The notes: generated from the letters alone by a model not told the origin. A DNA stretch of 64,000 nt from Thamnaconus septentrionalis (GCA_009823395.1 CM020519.1:15001001-15065000); one strand, 5' to 3'; shown: positions 14,601 to 26,639, numbered from the stretch's first letter. Program-made: numbers and translations.

Positions 14601-16500
14601 TTGCGCTTTCAGAAGAAGGTTCAAAAGCGAGGGATTAAGCTCTGCCCCTGGAATTAAGAACCATTCCCTCAGAGTCGGTTACAAAAGAAGCTGAAAACAC
14701 ACCTGTTAGGCAGGTTTTTTGGGCAGTCATAGGTGCTCACTGATTCTAATGTTGATTTTGTCTCTTATAACGAGTGCGTGTGGTATCTACAAGCAATGAC
14801 ATGTTGGTACAGTAGGCCTTACGTACACTGTGATGTCTGTATTCTCTGTTAAAGGTTAAGTAAAAGGAGAAGAAGAAAGAAGCAACATCAAGTGGTTACA
14901 TTTCAGATTGCAGCATCTTCACTCCTCTATTCCTCTCCTGAGCTTGCCAGTGAACTACAGTGGCCTGCATATCCAAAACTGGATACCTTGTCTATCTTGT
15001 TTATTTGAGGACGCAAACATTCCCTAATTACAAAACACAAGGCTGGCTTGTCCACCCCAGGCTTCCTTAGAGATATGGCGGTGCAAGATGGCTGCTAACA
15101 GTGAACAGTATGTATATCCTTATATATAAATAAGAACCTTTCTATGGTTGGAAAAACCTAATTACTTTTATTTTACTGTGAGCATACAATTTTATGAATG
15201 TATTTATGTGCAGTTTTTTAAGCTTTTGTCAATATAAAAATCATAAATCAAGCCAAATATGACACACTGGACCTTTAAGTTATTTTCCCCCACAATATGT
15301 AGCTTACATGTGCACAGTGTGATGTTCCTTATGCTGGTATGTGCTGTTTGAGGCTGATTGTTTTTTTTAAATTCCGATTTCATTCTGTATTTTACTCTGG
15401 TTTTATTTTATGTTCTTATATCTGCTTGCAAAGCACCCATCGCCTCCGTGCTGTGAAGGGCGCTCTATGAATAAAATGTACCTACTGACTTACTTGCGTT
15501 GCGCATTTCAGCATTCAACTTTTACCTGCAGCTTCCGTGCTGGTGTAGGCCTTCGCTTTGTCTCTCAGGGCTTGGAGGGCGTCCGTCAGAGTTCCCAGCA
15601 CGCCGTGACGCTCCACCGATTCCTGGGGGAAAACAAGAGGTATTACTCATGCAGGTGTTTGAAATGTACAAATAAGTCGGATTACTTTCGCGATGCATAA
15701 TCCCCCAATGACACACTCACATGCCAGTCCTTCAGAAGCGCCAGGATCGCCCCCCGGGACGTGCAGGGAGCTTTCCATGTCTGAACTTTAGCACCGATGC
15801 AGTGCAGGAGATCCAGAGCAGTGTGACGCGATTCCTGATATTCCAACTTGATGCGCTGACATTTCACTGTGACTTGTATGCCTGTTAAGCTACATGGAAA
15901 AGAGAGATCATTTGTCGATTCTGCTCAAAATGTTGTCAAAATGAAATGACGGGACCTGATGTTTTCAATGTGGGGACTTTGAACCTGCAACGTCACGTAC
16001 CTTCTTTGCAACTCGTTTAACATTTCGAGCGGAACAACCGTGTTTCCCGCGTCGTCGGTATTGGGGAAACTATCAACGATATTGACGTAGTGGCTCACGT
16101 CTTTGAATAAAGTCTGAAAGCAGAGTGAAGACAAGACATTAAGATAAGATGTGCTCAGACATCTCAAAATCAAAACCTAAACGAAACACACCTCTAGATT
16201 GTCCTGCTGTGTCCGTGCGTCTTTGGCAGCGTCGGCGTGACTTTTGCCCACCCCCCTCTCCTCCGTCAGCGCCGCCTCGGCACGTTGCAGCCAAACAACT
16301 ACCGAGTCCAGAGGGGGAGGAAGACCGAGTCGAGGGCTTCTCTGCATCTCCGCAGCTGAGGAGTCGCACACACACACACACACTCCTAGAAACAAACTCT
16401 TAAAAAGTTTAAGTCACGTGGAGACGGTTTTAGGGAGAGATTCAGTGTTTCAGTGTCTAGCGAGATTTAGGGTTAAAAGTGATATATATATATATATATA

Positions 16501-16552
<52 letters not shown>

Positions 16553-19500
16553 CTTCATACATATATATTGTTGTTCTATTATTTATACGAACAATGTACA
16601 ATAATATTGAAGTAGAGGCTGTGTATGTGTTCATATTTTTATATATTACTATATATTTATATTAAAGGATAAGTGTATATAATGAAGGTACGTCATGTAC
16701 ATTGCATTGTTTATACCTACAGGTCTCCATTATATATCTATACTGTATATTTTAGTTATAATTTTCTCTATATTTTTTTTTACTTTTCCTTTTTAATTTG
16801 AATCCTTTTTATTTCTTATTGCTGATGAATATGAGTAAGGCTGTCTCCCACTCCGTTGTAGGAGTATGGCTGTATCTGCTGTATCTATATATCTATCCAT
16901 TTAGTATAGTTATTTATTTTTCTGACATCATATATTCAATCTAGCCTTAAAACGATGAATGTATTTTAACCAAGGGGTAGGACTGGAGAAGTTTGCACTT
17001 CTTCCTACCCCCTTTTCGAACATGAGGACCATGGCTGTTTCTTTCTTTATTTGCTTTTGCTTTCTTTGTTTAAAATAACACAAATACATTTGACATTTAA
17101 AAGTGACGACTGTGTCCGGCTTGTGGATTTCTCACCTCCTCCTCCAGACGGTCGCGCGCCGTCCTCAGAGCGCTCTGCTGCCGGCTCAGCTCGGGGCGAC
17201 GCTTGACTGCAGCGAGGAGGGTCGTCACCGGCCGGCTTTGCTCAGTGAAGGTGTCGGTGAAGTGCTGGAGCACCTGAGGAGGAGACGCACAACTCTAACT
17301 GCAGAGAAGGGGGGTGGGGGGAAACACTCAATGGCGTGGTATTTGTGGCTTTGCGTTACCTGAAATTTTTCTGCAAAGCCTAATTTCTGGGCGGCTGACC
17401 ACGACTCGGACAGTTCCTGGCGAGCCTGCTGCAGCCAGCCGGTCACTTCGGTTGTTCGCTCAATTGAAGTGGCCTGCGTTTGGCAATGATTGCACCCTCA
17501 ATAACACTGATCAGTTGAGCCATTCATTGAAATATTAATTTGCAACAGTTTAGAACTCCATATTTTGATGACCAAAAACCAGGACACTTGGCCCGGCAAT
17601 AAGATACTCAAATTAAGGAAGTTCACTCAAAGATTTCAATATATTTAAAGTACGACTCCACTGTACGGATAGAAAATAATTTTTTCACTATTTTCAAAAA
17701 TTTTCATCATGATAGAAAGAAAATGGATGTGAAAACGGGACATGTCCTGGGAAAACAGGATTTTTGGTCATCCTGGATTTGCTAATACAGCAAAAATGTT
17801 GTATTTATTTGTCCAGTGAATTTAAAATTATTTAATTTCAAAGACTTTGAAGTTATGTCTGCACCATTGATAATATCTGGAGCATAATAAAACGTTTTGA
17901 GTAACCTCTGAGTATATTAGCATCATATAACAATTCTCAGTCCAATTGGTTATTTGTTTCGTTTTGTTTTTTCCTGCCGGTATTGGTACCTGCCGCAAAG
18001 GTGAGACAGCAACCGCTGGAGTGAAGTGAGCAGAGAAGCTGACAGGTGAGACAGAGGAGGGCGGAGCCAGAGGAAACAGCTGCTCTGACACCGCCGGGAG
18101 AAAAAGTGTGAAAAAGTCAACGCAGGAGGTAACAAAGGAACGTTTTAAGCAGAGAAGATAGCAGGAGTACGAACGAAGGACGCCAAAAAACCCAAATAGA
18201 GAGACTTTTTTCAGGCAGTTTGACTTCCTACCTGCAGGTGGTCGTCGGGTGCCGGCATGTCGTTGGAGTACTGGAGAAACTGAGCCACGTACGTGATAAT
18301 GGACTTCTCATCGGGGGTTTGGACGTCAACATCTGCAGATGCAGAAAGCAGACAAAAAGACTTGAAAGTAACGATACGTACCAACAGCAGAACTTCATCC
18401 CCAGCTTCATCATTAGCATTAGCCACCAGGCTTCGACTGAAGACTGCAACCGCAATGCATTCTGGTAGTTAGTGGGTTTTTTCCGCTCTTCTTCATCTGA
18501 ATCTTTTCTTCGCAAAGTGTGCATTTAAAAATATGCCTGCACATTTTTACTCCAGCGAGGGTCCAATTTCAACAGATAACAAGTAATCCTGGAACTGTAC
18601 TATCAAAACCAAAGGTAGGAACCAATGAGATCAAGATCTAGGCAATGAGTCTCAGGTAATACGGGGTCAGAGGCAATTTTTCAAAGACAGTAATGAAAAA
18701 GCAAAGACAGGTCTCAACTTTGATTTGCTGACACGTGATCATGTGCCTCTTTTCCATCGAGACGCTGTGAAAAGCTTTTAGGCAAAATGTTCAATTTCTT
18801 GTGTAGCAGAAACATCCCATTAGCCAATCAGATGGCGGCAACTCAAAGCTTTTTTAGATGCGGCGAAGTCGACTTGCTGAAGTTGACAGCCCGCATTAGA
18901 ATGGGGGAAAGAAAAGAAGATTTTGACTCGGAAGGTTTTCTTGTATTTCATTGCGTCGTGCGACAACTCAGAGAGAGCCTCACCCTGAGGGTCCAGGATG
19001 CGGGGGATGTTGAGCTCCCTCTCCGCCAGGAGGAAAGCCTCTTCCAGGTTCTCCTGGTTGCTTCTGGACCGGGCCAGGGAAAGATCCACCAGCTGTGGCC
19101 TGAGAGAGCACAGGATGGCCAGGAAGGCCTCTCCGCTTCTCCAGCTGGACCCAAAGTCCCTCACACTGATGGAGCAAGCAACCCTGGGGGAGAGGCGGGC
19201 GCAAGCGCACAAGTCTTGATGGTATTATGGCAACAGCAAAATGTCAAAAATCTTACTTAATTAATTTCTTAAAGGTCCAGTGTGTAATATTTGTCCAGAT
19301 TTATGATTTTTAAATTGTTAAAAGCTGAATATACTGCACGGAAATACATTGATAAAAGTGTATAATCGCAGTACAATCTAAGAAATCTGGTCTTCCTACC
19401 CATAGAACGGTTCATATGCAAGAATAAACATAGAGCAAGGGTCTTGCTCCCAGTTAGCTGCCTTTTTGCACCACCATATTTCTGGGACAGTCCAGCCCGC

Positions 19501-22500
19501 CTGACACCGCGTTTCATAATTATGGTGACTGCTCGCGTCCTCAAATAAACCAACGCAGAAGAAGGTGGACGAGGTATCCAGGTTTGTGTGCGCAGGCCAG
19601 CGTAGTTCACTGGCAAGCTTGGGAGACGGAGGGAGGGCGAAAGAGCGCTGCAATCAAAAATATAACCACTTGATGTCGCTGTTTCCTCTCAAAAGCTCCA
19701 AATATTACACACTTAAGCTTTAAATCTTATCTTATTGACAAGACATGTGCGACTTGTTCTCTTCACACCAGGGCAGTGCGGGAGGGGTTAGAAAACACGA
19801 GCCTTTATTATTAATATCCTGTGTAGGGATATACTGTAGGAAACCCACTTTTTGCACTGGTCCCTGACCCACATGAGCAGAGCCTTCCTGGCAGACACCC
19901 GGAAGCGCCTGTGGAGGGGCGAGCTTCGTCCTCCGGGGACCGGACTGGCTGGGACGGGGCTGCTGGACCAGGAGTCCAGGCTGGCCAGCGAGTCCAGGGA
20001 GGAATGGCAAGAGCTGAAGGTCAGAGTGTTGGCCAGCTCCTCCAGCTAAAGGCAGAGAAAACCACAGAATACTTGCAAATTTAACATCCACGTCGCACAT
20101 CCAGCTTGTTTTGAGATGGAAATATCTTGTTTAAAATTTCCCTTTTTATACCCTACAAATATTTTAATTTTATTTCCGTATTTCTTTTTACTAATATAAT
20201 TCTCCATCTTTTGCACTATACAGTTGCTGCTGTAATTATGCAAATTTCCCCACTGTGGAATCAATAAAGGTCTTCAATTCTATTCTATTTAATCTTTGAG
20301 GCGATAGCTTGAGATCATGTATGAAGACATGGTACCAGCATGGGGTTACATTCTTTTTTTTTATCAGTTCTTAAAATCTATTAATTCCTCATTTTTTTTG
20401 TTTGTTTTCTAATGTTTCTGATCAGTATTTAAAGGCATCATGTTAATAGGTTCATATTTGTTCGTCTGTAACACATACCTTCAGCTCAAGGTAGCTAACA
20501 AGTAGCTCTTTTACACAAGTAGTGCATTTCATCATTGTTTCACCCTCATGACTTGGGTTTTGGTCCTTCTGTTTCCCTTTTTTTTTTTCATTACAGCTCA
20601 GCATGTGCAGTGAGAGCATGAATCTACCAAACTCACATGACAGTGGAGGATGATTGTCCAAATGAGTCCGAGGATGATGGACGGCCGTCCGTCTATGATG
20701 TCCGAGACGTTTATGTTCACCAGTTTAATCTTGTAGAACATAACAGAGGATAAATTAAACAAAGTGGAGACAGAGTTTTCTGTTGTGTTTTTTGTTGTTT
20801 TGTTGTTTTTTGTGCAGACTTACAGACTTTCTCTTGAGGAAGCTCAGTGCCGTCTCGATGTTGGCCCTCTGCTGAAAGACGCCGCGACCCCTCTGCCTTT
20901 TCTACGGCGATGGATGGCGCAACAACGGCGCCGTTACAAAATCCACATTTCCACCTGAACTCCGTCAACAAACGTCTCCGGGGAAAAACTCACCATGGGT
21001 TGGCCGCTCATCACTTCCAGCAGGTTGAGCAGTTGTGAGCCGTCTCGCAGGTCCGAGAAGATGTCGGACACAAACGTCGGAGGGCATCTCTGTAAAATTC
21101 CAAAGCATTCAGATTTTTGAAATCTTGAAAAAAAAAAAAAGCAAAACTAATAAGAAAACTGAGTGCAAATGGATGCGTTTGTAAGTCATTCAGTGTGTGA
21201 AGTGTGAACGTGATCATAAAATAATCGAGATCAACCGAATTTGATCACGGCCTTGAAAAAGGAAGCTGCTGTAGCTGCTGACTTAACTAAAGTTAAATCA
21301 ATTATTACACAAATTCATGAAGTGCTCAGCAGAACACAGGCGTTGAGTCTTGTATGTGATACATGTAAAATGTAAATTTTTCGATATATTATTATTATCA
21401 TTATTATTATTATTATTATTATTGTTATTATTATTATCATCAGCACACATTTAATTCATCAATCAATTCAAAACTAGCATTAAAATAAATAGTCTCAGAC
21501 TGAGTTACAGTGAATTATTTAAGTGTTGTAATAGCAGTTCCTCTCTGACCAGTGCAGTGGACAAAGTAAGCATCCATTTTTAGTAGACAGGTGTACAACT
21601 CAAGAGATAGTGCTGTGCCCATAGCAAACATGGAAACACAACTCTGTGACAAAGCTACAATGCTAATTTGGGACGTGCGCTACAGAGGAGACAATGAAAA
21701 CCCAACGCAACGCAAAGAATTTTCAAAATAAGGGTAATTTTTTCCCCCTCAACAGGTCAAACAAAGTAATTACTTATTTTGAAAGTTCTACCTCCCTAAA
21801 CAATAATTAATTTGTCATGTGTCTATGCTGAACAATAAAATCTCCAATTGCGATACGATAAGCCAGCATTTTATTAATGTCACATGGAGCTGTCACATGG
21901 CAGCTTTATTTGAACACTACTAGGTCACAGCTCTAACCGGGTCGCGACAGTGACGGTTGCTTATTGTCAAAGGGCTCGGGCCGGCGCAACAGATGGCAGG
22001 TTGTGAAGCGGCGATTCTAACGTGCACACGTGGCGATCGAAAGGAGGCCGGATTCACATTACACGCTGTTCCGCTTTGCCCGTGAACTATTTTTACTCGG
22101 GGCCAGAGTCCCAAGTCTCTCTCCAGCGGGAGTCATCTGAGCCGCTTCACCGCACCTGACTCCCCGACCAGTGACTCAGCAAGTCTGCAGCCGGGTTCAC
22201 ACCACTTAATGCCAGACCGCAGCATGACATCATTGCATCTCTGGTCAAAGCCCCTCATTGCATTTTCACCAAGCAGTTTTTTTTTGAAATGGAAAATAAT
22301 CTTAATGCATTTGAGGCCTTATTTTACTTCAGACATCCACTGACACTTCACAGGGTGCAGCTTTGATTGGACTTATAAAGAATAGCCCACACATTTAACA
22401 TGTTGAATCTGCATGCACTGCAGTGAGTGAGTGTACAGTCACTTGTCTGTATTATTTTATTTCCTCAGTGCATGAATTCACAAAAAATCGCCTTTTTATG

Positions 22501-24779
22501 ACAACTGTACATTCAATAACAATTTGTTAATTATCCATTTAAAAAAAACTGCATTGATTTAGTCACTGATGTCAGCAGTGGCTAAATACAGGCACAAGAG
22601 CAGGTTCCTCATTTGTCTCATGAGGGGCACTGATAATTACATTATTAATATTAATATAAAAAGATAAGCCAACATACCTTGGAGAGCTGAGCATTAATCC
22701 AGTTGGTGAACGTCCGCCTTTGAATCTGTTCATGTTCCACTGTTGAGGAAAAACACACACACACATAGCAATAAAGGCAAATGCAAATATCGAGCAGCAA
22801 AAATTTGCCCAAAAAAAAATAAATAGATTTGCACTAATTACATTCAGTGTTTGTGTGTGGGGTTCATGTTTCCAGAGCGGAGTCACATTTTGCAAGATGG
22901 AAAACCATATGGTAGCCATGGGTGCACATACTGCACTAAAACAAACTGCACTTCTCAGCTTCTTAGCGCAATACAGTACATCACACATGCGCGAGGTGTC
23001 CAAAAACTTTCCTCCACCACTGCATATACGGGTGACTATATGTAATGTACTCACCAACAGCAGAGGTCTGCAGGACTTTGCGACCCTCCATGCTAACACT
23101 GAGTTAGCGCCGGACCCCATTCAAGGCTAAACACGTATTTGCCTGCGTGTGACTTAGAGTGAAGTTTCCACCCCGAAGCCAAAGCAAGTAAGTAAGGCTG
23201 CACGCAGGAGAGCTCCCAAGACAGCGACAGACATAGTAAGTGACACACACACCGCCAAAACACACTCTAGAGTATCCCTCAGACAGCCACATGCAAACAA
23301 GCTAAGCTGGGTTAGATCACACATGGTTATCACTAGCTAAACTAAGAGGCCATTCCAACACATATAAAGGGTCTAATTGCACTTTCTGTGCAGCTACGTC
23401 GATTAATATTGTCAATATTCAGAAAATTCAATTTAGTTGTGTGGAGGAAAATGCCTGTTCTTCAAATCAGGGGTCAGGGGTCACGTAGGCAGACTGTAGA
23501 AAGCCAACAGGCAGTCAAACAACCACTGGTTGCGACCGAGGTATGCGTACCAGCCACTGGCCACTTTATTAGACACTTGGCAATAGCAAGGTAAACCAAC
23601 CACAGTGGGCGGTGAGTGTAAATATTGATGCATGTGGTGAGGATCCTCATAAAAGCTTAAATTGGTCTCCCTGCAGAATATAATTAGAACTGTAAACCCA
23701 CGTTGGACTGCAACCGGTCTCAGTTTCGGCCCCTGACAATCAGACAAGCACGCGGTCATTTTCAGGGTTTCTGAAGTGAGATCGGATTAACCGCTTCACT
23801 GTTTGTGGAAGAGCCTGCTCAGGCAGAAAACTTCCAAAGATATGTGGACTCCGCCCAGTTCACCTGACAGGCCCGAGAGGCTCCAAAACACAAACGCAGC
23901 TTTCTGCCGCAGGCCGCAAATAAAAATATGGTTTCTTAAGACGAATTTAAAACACTGAGTTTTTCCGACATTTTTGACAGGATTGATGCCAGCGCAGAAT
24001 AATTTGGCTTTGAATTATTTGTATTTTCTCTGGATCCAAGGAATTGTAGGACCTGAGGCACTCAGAGTAGGGCTGAGATTAAAAAGCCTTTATTTATGCA
24101 TGGCCAAACAAGTTAAAAACTAGCCTCGACTGGGCCAAAAAAGTTTTTCACTTGTTTGGCCATGCTTAAATAAAGGCTTTTTCAACCTCAGCCCTTCTCT
24201 GAGTGCCTCAGTTGCTACAAGCATTTAAAAGTTAGTTAGGTAAAGTTAACATTATACACTTCATAATTGAAGTGGTGTGGCATAAAAGCCAAAAATCCAC
24301 AATTTCTTAACAAAAACAAGCACATAGCAGCCACAGGATGCAGAGATTGGGTGATTTATCTTTTGGAGAAATTTATTCGAAAATAAATAATTAAAAACTA
24401 ACAAGATGTTTTTTTTTTTTTCTTCTTCTAATGCTTGCACTCCCTGGAGAGGCTGAGTGCTTTCCCCTGTGGTGAGTCAAGTCGGGGCAATCAACCATCC
24501 GCTGACAACTGACAGTAAATACATCGATAACTTCAGTTCATGAACTGAAATTTCACACCCTGTCCATCCAAGATCCTAGAATTGCTTGCACACAAAGTGA
24601 TGCACAAGTGAAAGAACGTCGCCTCGGCGCGGACCGCCGCTAGGTGTGTCGCTCCGGCTCGTCACGTGCCGCAACATCTCACGCGGCGCTGAAATAGACT
24701 GACCTTGGAGGAGCATGTGAACGTTGTCGATGTCCAATGAGGTGCCTCCGTCGTCCTCCCCTGCTCCTCCTGAAGCCAT
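121..24779 (-). CDS. syne2: Nesprin-2-like giant nuclear-envelope spectrin-repeat protein, N-terminal part (gene continues past the left edge)
   Basis: Nesprins link actin to the nucleus: N-terminal CH domains bind F-actin, a long spectrin rod follows, and a C-terminal KASH segment (not in this window) anchors in the outer nuclear membrane. I chained 37 coding exons with matching phases: 24704-24779, 22678-22739, 20994-21089, 20824-20892, 20637-20729, 19849-20045, 18984-19183, 18232-18332, 17360-17473, 17136-17273, 16192-16347, 15985-16113, 15721-15855, 15526-15622, 14384-14574, 13610-13762, 12683-12823, 11987-12079, 11700-11867, 11033-11191, 10256-10933, 9875-10009, 9258-9404, 9049-9120, 7957-8220, 6939-7051, 6533-6653, 6168-6337, 4282-5076, 3024-3167, 2791-2941, 2526-2684, 1630-1797, 1437-1565, 1062-1265, 414-619, 121-228. 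They give about 2,110 residues. Nesprin-2 is preferred to nesprin-1 because of [11 protein letters not shown] before CH1 and [11 protein letters not shown] after CH2. The start is the ATG at 24779. The fish paralogue (2a or 2b) is not resolved, and a few exon ends are uncertain by several bases. Confidence 0.9.
338..410 (+). repeat. GATA microsatellite
   Basis: A near-pure GATA tandem array lies just outside the syne2 exon ending at 414. Confidence 0.95.
3244..3324 (+). repeat. ATT and AGT trinucleotide arrays
   Basis: An ATT array (3244-3288) passes directly into AGT units. A further AGT run lies at about 3574-3600. Confidence 0.9.
4282..5076 (-). CDS. syne2: syne2 exon 29: largest rod exon in the window (795 nt)
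   Basis: The exon encodes about 265 residues, starting with [20 protein letters not shown] after the splice. A coiled part follows ([38 protein letters not shown]), then a charged Glu/Arg/Lys/Ser-rich tract and a final helix ([20 protein letters not shown]). It enters with 1 base and leaves with 2, which fits the exons on both sides. Base composition is GC-rich compared with the flanking introns. Confidence 0.85.
7599..7808 (+). repeat. Dispersed repeat C, copy 1, with CAGA microsatellite
   Basis: It shares about 185 bases with 11270-11464 in the same orientation, including ACAGTCCTGGACCAGGAACA and AGTAACTGAGTAATTAGTTA. A CAGA run (7762-7793) lies near its 3' end. Confidence 0.8.
8553..8873 (+). 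mobile_element. Inverted-repeat DNA element, family A copy 1 (in syne2 intron)
   Basis: The left end is CCAGTGTGTAATATTTGG and the right end CCAAATATTACACACTTAA, a terminal inverted repeat of about 16 bp. There is no coding capacity. It shares internal sequence with the copies at 14849 and 19268, including a block around AGCAAGCTCAGGAGG. Confidence 0.8.
9049..17473 (-). CDS. syne2: syne2 exons 9-24: proximal rod, spectrin-like helices
   Basis: Sixteen exons of 72-678 nt encode about 900 residues rich in Glu, Gln, Leu, Lys and Arg with heptad-like spacing, as in nesprin rods. Examples are [19 protein letters not shown] (17360-17473), [20 protein letters not shown] (17136-17273) and [20 protein letters not shown] (14384-14574). 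Phases are consistent throughout if exon 12 ends at 15985 and exon 13 starts at 15855. Exon 11 has its first AG at 16355, but that would put the exon in a frame with a stop, so the acceptor is probably 16347 or 16341. The 3' end of exon 19 is 11700 or 11706. Confidence 0.8.
10256..10933 (-). CDS. syne2: syne2 exon 21: long low-complexity exon inside the rod
   Basis: This single 678-nt exon encodes 226 residues, phase 0 at both ends. Unlike its neighbours, most of it lacks heptads and is rich in Gln, Ser, Thr, His and Pro, suggesting a disordered insert. Only the C-terminal part ([20 protein letters not shown]) looks helical. A long pyrimidine run precedes the acceptor at 10933. The exon is five to six times the typical size here. 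Confidence 0.8.
11270..11464 (+). repeat. Dispersed repeat C, copy 2
   Basis: Near-identical to the copy at 7599 apart from a shortened CAGA run. It is bracketed by two copies of a 26-base block (11229-11254 and 11463-11488). Confidence 0.8.
12908..13590. mobile_element. Possible Tol2-type hAT MITE upstream of syne2 exon 16
   Basis: The right end reads TACTTTTGCCACCTC and the interior has repeated ACTTTTACTTTTA blocks, both common in Tol2-like fish elements. The left end (AGTGGAAAGAAAGGAAGTAC) is a weak match, so the boundary is approximate. Confidence 0.45.
13786..14293 (+). mobile_element. hAT-like non-autonomous element, family B copy 1 (in syne2 intron)
   Basis: It starts CAGTGTAGGTGAGTAATC and ends GGAGTAATCCCAACAACAC. 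The 8-bp flanks CCCATAAA and CACATCAA agree at 6 of 8 positions, consistent with a decayed hAT-type target duplication. The interior has GTAATTA-type repeats shared with the other copies. Confidence 0.7.
14849..15278 (-). mobile_element. Family A copy 2, opposite orientation, left terminus eroded
   Basis: It ends with CCAAATATGACACACTGG at 15252-15270. Internally it carries CATCAAGTGGTTACATTTC and GAGCTTGCCAGTGAACTAC, which are the reverse complement of the matching part of copy 3. Confidence 0.75.
16480..16548 (+). repeat. TA dinucleotide array
   Basis: Nearly pure TA repeats in a syne2 intron. Confidence 0.9.
18232..20045 (-). CDS. syne2: syne2 exons 6-8: inter-CH linker and second calponin-homology domain (CH2)
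   Basis: Exon 6 (19849-20045) starts with LEELANTL, runs through a serine/proline-rich linker, and opens CH2 with [14 protein letters not shown]. Exon 7 (18984-19183) holds [26 protein letters not shown] and [13 protein letters not shown]. Exon 8 (18232-18332) finishes with [20 protein letters not shown]. The splice phases (2 bases, then 1, then phase 0) join without a break. The order and sequence match the type 2 CH domain of nesprins, and the linker length is normal for nesprin-2. Confidence 0.93.
19268..19723 (+). mobile_element. Family A copy 3 (in syne2 intron)
   Basis: Termini are GGTCCAGTGTGTAATATTTG and CCAAATATTACACACTTAAG. At about 455 bp it is the longest copy. Confidence 0.8.
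20170..20285 (+). repeat. LINE-tail-like fragment
   Basis: CAAATTTCCCCACTGTGGAA followed by TCAATAAAGG and an ATTCTATTCT run is the 3' end pattern of common fish retroposons. A similar piece lies at about 5935-6000 (AAATTTCCTGTGAAGGATG, AATAAAGTATCT). Confidence 0.4.
20637..22739 (-). CDS. syne2: syne2 exons 2-5: first calponin-homology domain (CH1)
   Basis: Four exons (22678-22739, 20994-21089, 20824-20892, 20637-20729), all ending in phase 0, encode residues about 26-132. Recognisable blocks in order are [46 protein letters not shown] and [20 protein letters not shown] followed by GLIWTIIL. This is the type 1 CH domain of an actin-binding tandem pair, with the usual closing tryptophan helix. 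Introns are 1.6 kb, 0.1 kb and 0.1 kb. Every boundary has a GT donor and AG acceptor. Confidence 0.93.
21387..21438 (+). repeat. ATT microsatellite
   Basis: ATT units with a few substitutions, in the 1.6-kb syne2 intron 2. Confidence 0.9.
24054..24210. repeat. Near-perfect fold-back inverted repeat in syne2 intron 1
   Basis: Left arm 24054-24121 (TGAGGCACTCAGAG, GCCTTTATTTA, GCATGGCCAAACAAGT) pairs with the right arm of about 68 bases ending at 24210, with few mismatches and a loop of about 20 bases. Confidence 0.85.
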
Positions 24780-24933
24780 TTGGGAGCCCGGCGGGGAGTC
24801 AATCTGAAAGAGGTCCGGTACGCATAAGATTGGTCTACAAAGGAAGAGTGCTTCGTCCCCAAAGAGCACCTAGTTAGCTTCCCTTACAGCTTGACTAATC
24901 ACCTTACAATAAGAGCACACCCACCCACGCCCT

Positions 24934-24973
<40 letters not shown>

Positions 24974-26639
24974 CATGACACACGAGCAAATGCAAGCCGA
25001 CACAAGCAGACACTTGCGCAAAAGCGCTCCAGAAGGTGAAATAAGCGCACGGCGGAACGAGGCTCTGCCCTGCCACAGTTGGAGAGACACAGGCGAGTCT
25101 TGCAAACCAGGCCCGGGTCACCTCTTCAAACATACCCGACTCGCCGAAGTGTCAGCGGGTGAATGCGCGCACAGCCAACGTCCTCAGCTGTGTCCCTTTT
25201 ATATTGGCACGACGCGCAGCGCAGGTTTCCTGAGCACCTTTAAATAGGACAGGGCCTTTAGGTGCTCAGAAACAAAACAAGGTGCCCCGTGCCCATCGGA
25301 AAAAGAAAGGAAGAAAAAAAGAGATCACAGGGCGCAACGTCCAACCCACGCTGCCTGCAGGCCCAATTCACTCCTGCAGCTTTACAGATGCAATAAACTG
25401 TCTTTTATTAACTTACCAGCTGGTGAATGCCAGTATGCTGAAAAATACTTTTTCATGCCTCGAAGAGGAACACCTTCAGGCCTCTATGTCAGAATCATCC
25501 AAGAATATGACTTTGCTATATGTGAGGTACTTTGTTTCACAATGAAAATCTTGTCTGCAATTTGCAAATTGAAAGTGACCCTAGAGCAGAATGGAAACAT
25601 GTGCATGTGCAACCAAAAGCCTGGGCACAATGGCTGCTACAAAATTCCATCTGTAGCTTTAGCGTCGGTATTTTCTGTGTTAGTTGTTGTATTTTGTTTG
25701 TTTGTTTGCTGTCTCACTATGGTGAACAGACAGAGCAGGGACATAATGTGTGCGCTATGCAACAGCTGCTGCACCCTCACCTCAAATTCCCATCTCCTGG
25801 CTCAAGTCCCATAAAGCAAAAACAGGATGCAACGCAGTCAGACAGTCTGTCCATGATGGCAGTTTAGAAATTAAAAAAATAGGGTTCTAAAGAAAAATAA
25901 ACAAATTTACATTGTATTTTTTTGAATGAAACAATAATTTCTTACACAACTATGCCTTTGGAGTATATATGCAATGTTATATGCCTGACATTTATTTAAA
26001 AATTAGCAGCAGTCTAACTGTCCTTGATGTTGCTACAATCAAACCTGAACGAGGCACTAAATGAAATATTGTAAATTAAGAACTGCTCTGTAAACATGAA
26101 AGGAACTTTTTTGAAAAGGAAAACAATACCTTGAAACATGTCCTGGACTACTTTTTCAAACAAACTTCGAAATATCAAATTTCTCAAAAGAATTTTAAAT
26201 ATTCAAAAAACAAACAAACAAACAAACAAAAAGTAGGTGGCAATGGCGAGGACAGGCCATTAGGTTACACTGGCACCCACCTGGAAACAACAGGAACTGG
26301 TGGAAATGCTGTTAAACTGCAGGCACCATCCAAAGGAATCGCCATTTTCAGTCACTAAAAAGGAGGTAATTTAGGTAATTTAATAACTTTTCATGACCAT
26401 ATCCTTCTGAAAATACAGCGTGAGACATTCAGCACACAACCAAAATATCAAGTTTTACAGAGAAGCTGATATATTTCGACGACTCTGAAAGATTGTTAAG
26501 CTAACTACAGCCGCCTTCCCACACTCCATCCGACAGGTGGCGGTAAAGCACTATTACTCTGGTCCGCCAACCTCTAACGCCTAAAGAAGAAGTTGAACCC
26601 AACGGGAAACAGAAGAAGAAGAAGACGGCTTTCCCCTAC
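24780..26639. other. Intergenic region between divergent syne2 and atp5mj
   Basis: The region presumably contains both promoters. It has an AC dinucleotide run (24941-24972), a moderately GC-rich stretch at about 25000-25240 just upstream of the syne2 start, and an AAAC tandem repeat (26208-26230). I see no coding exon. Non-coding first exons of syne2 could lie here but cannot be recognised. Confidence 0.5.

Noticed and set aside
18787..19260. 157-codon plus-strand open frame
   Set aside because: It is the antisense shadow of the syne2 CH2 exon at 18984-19183.
22572..23120. 182-codon minus-strand open frame
   Set aside because: Only 22678-22739 is exon. The rest is intron sequence without homology or codon character.
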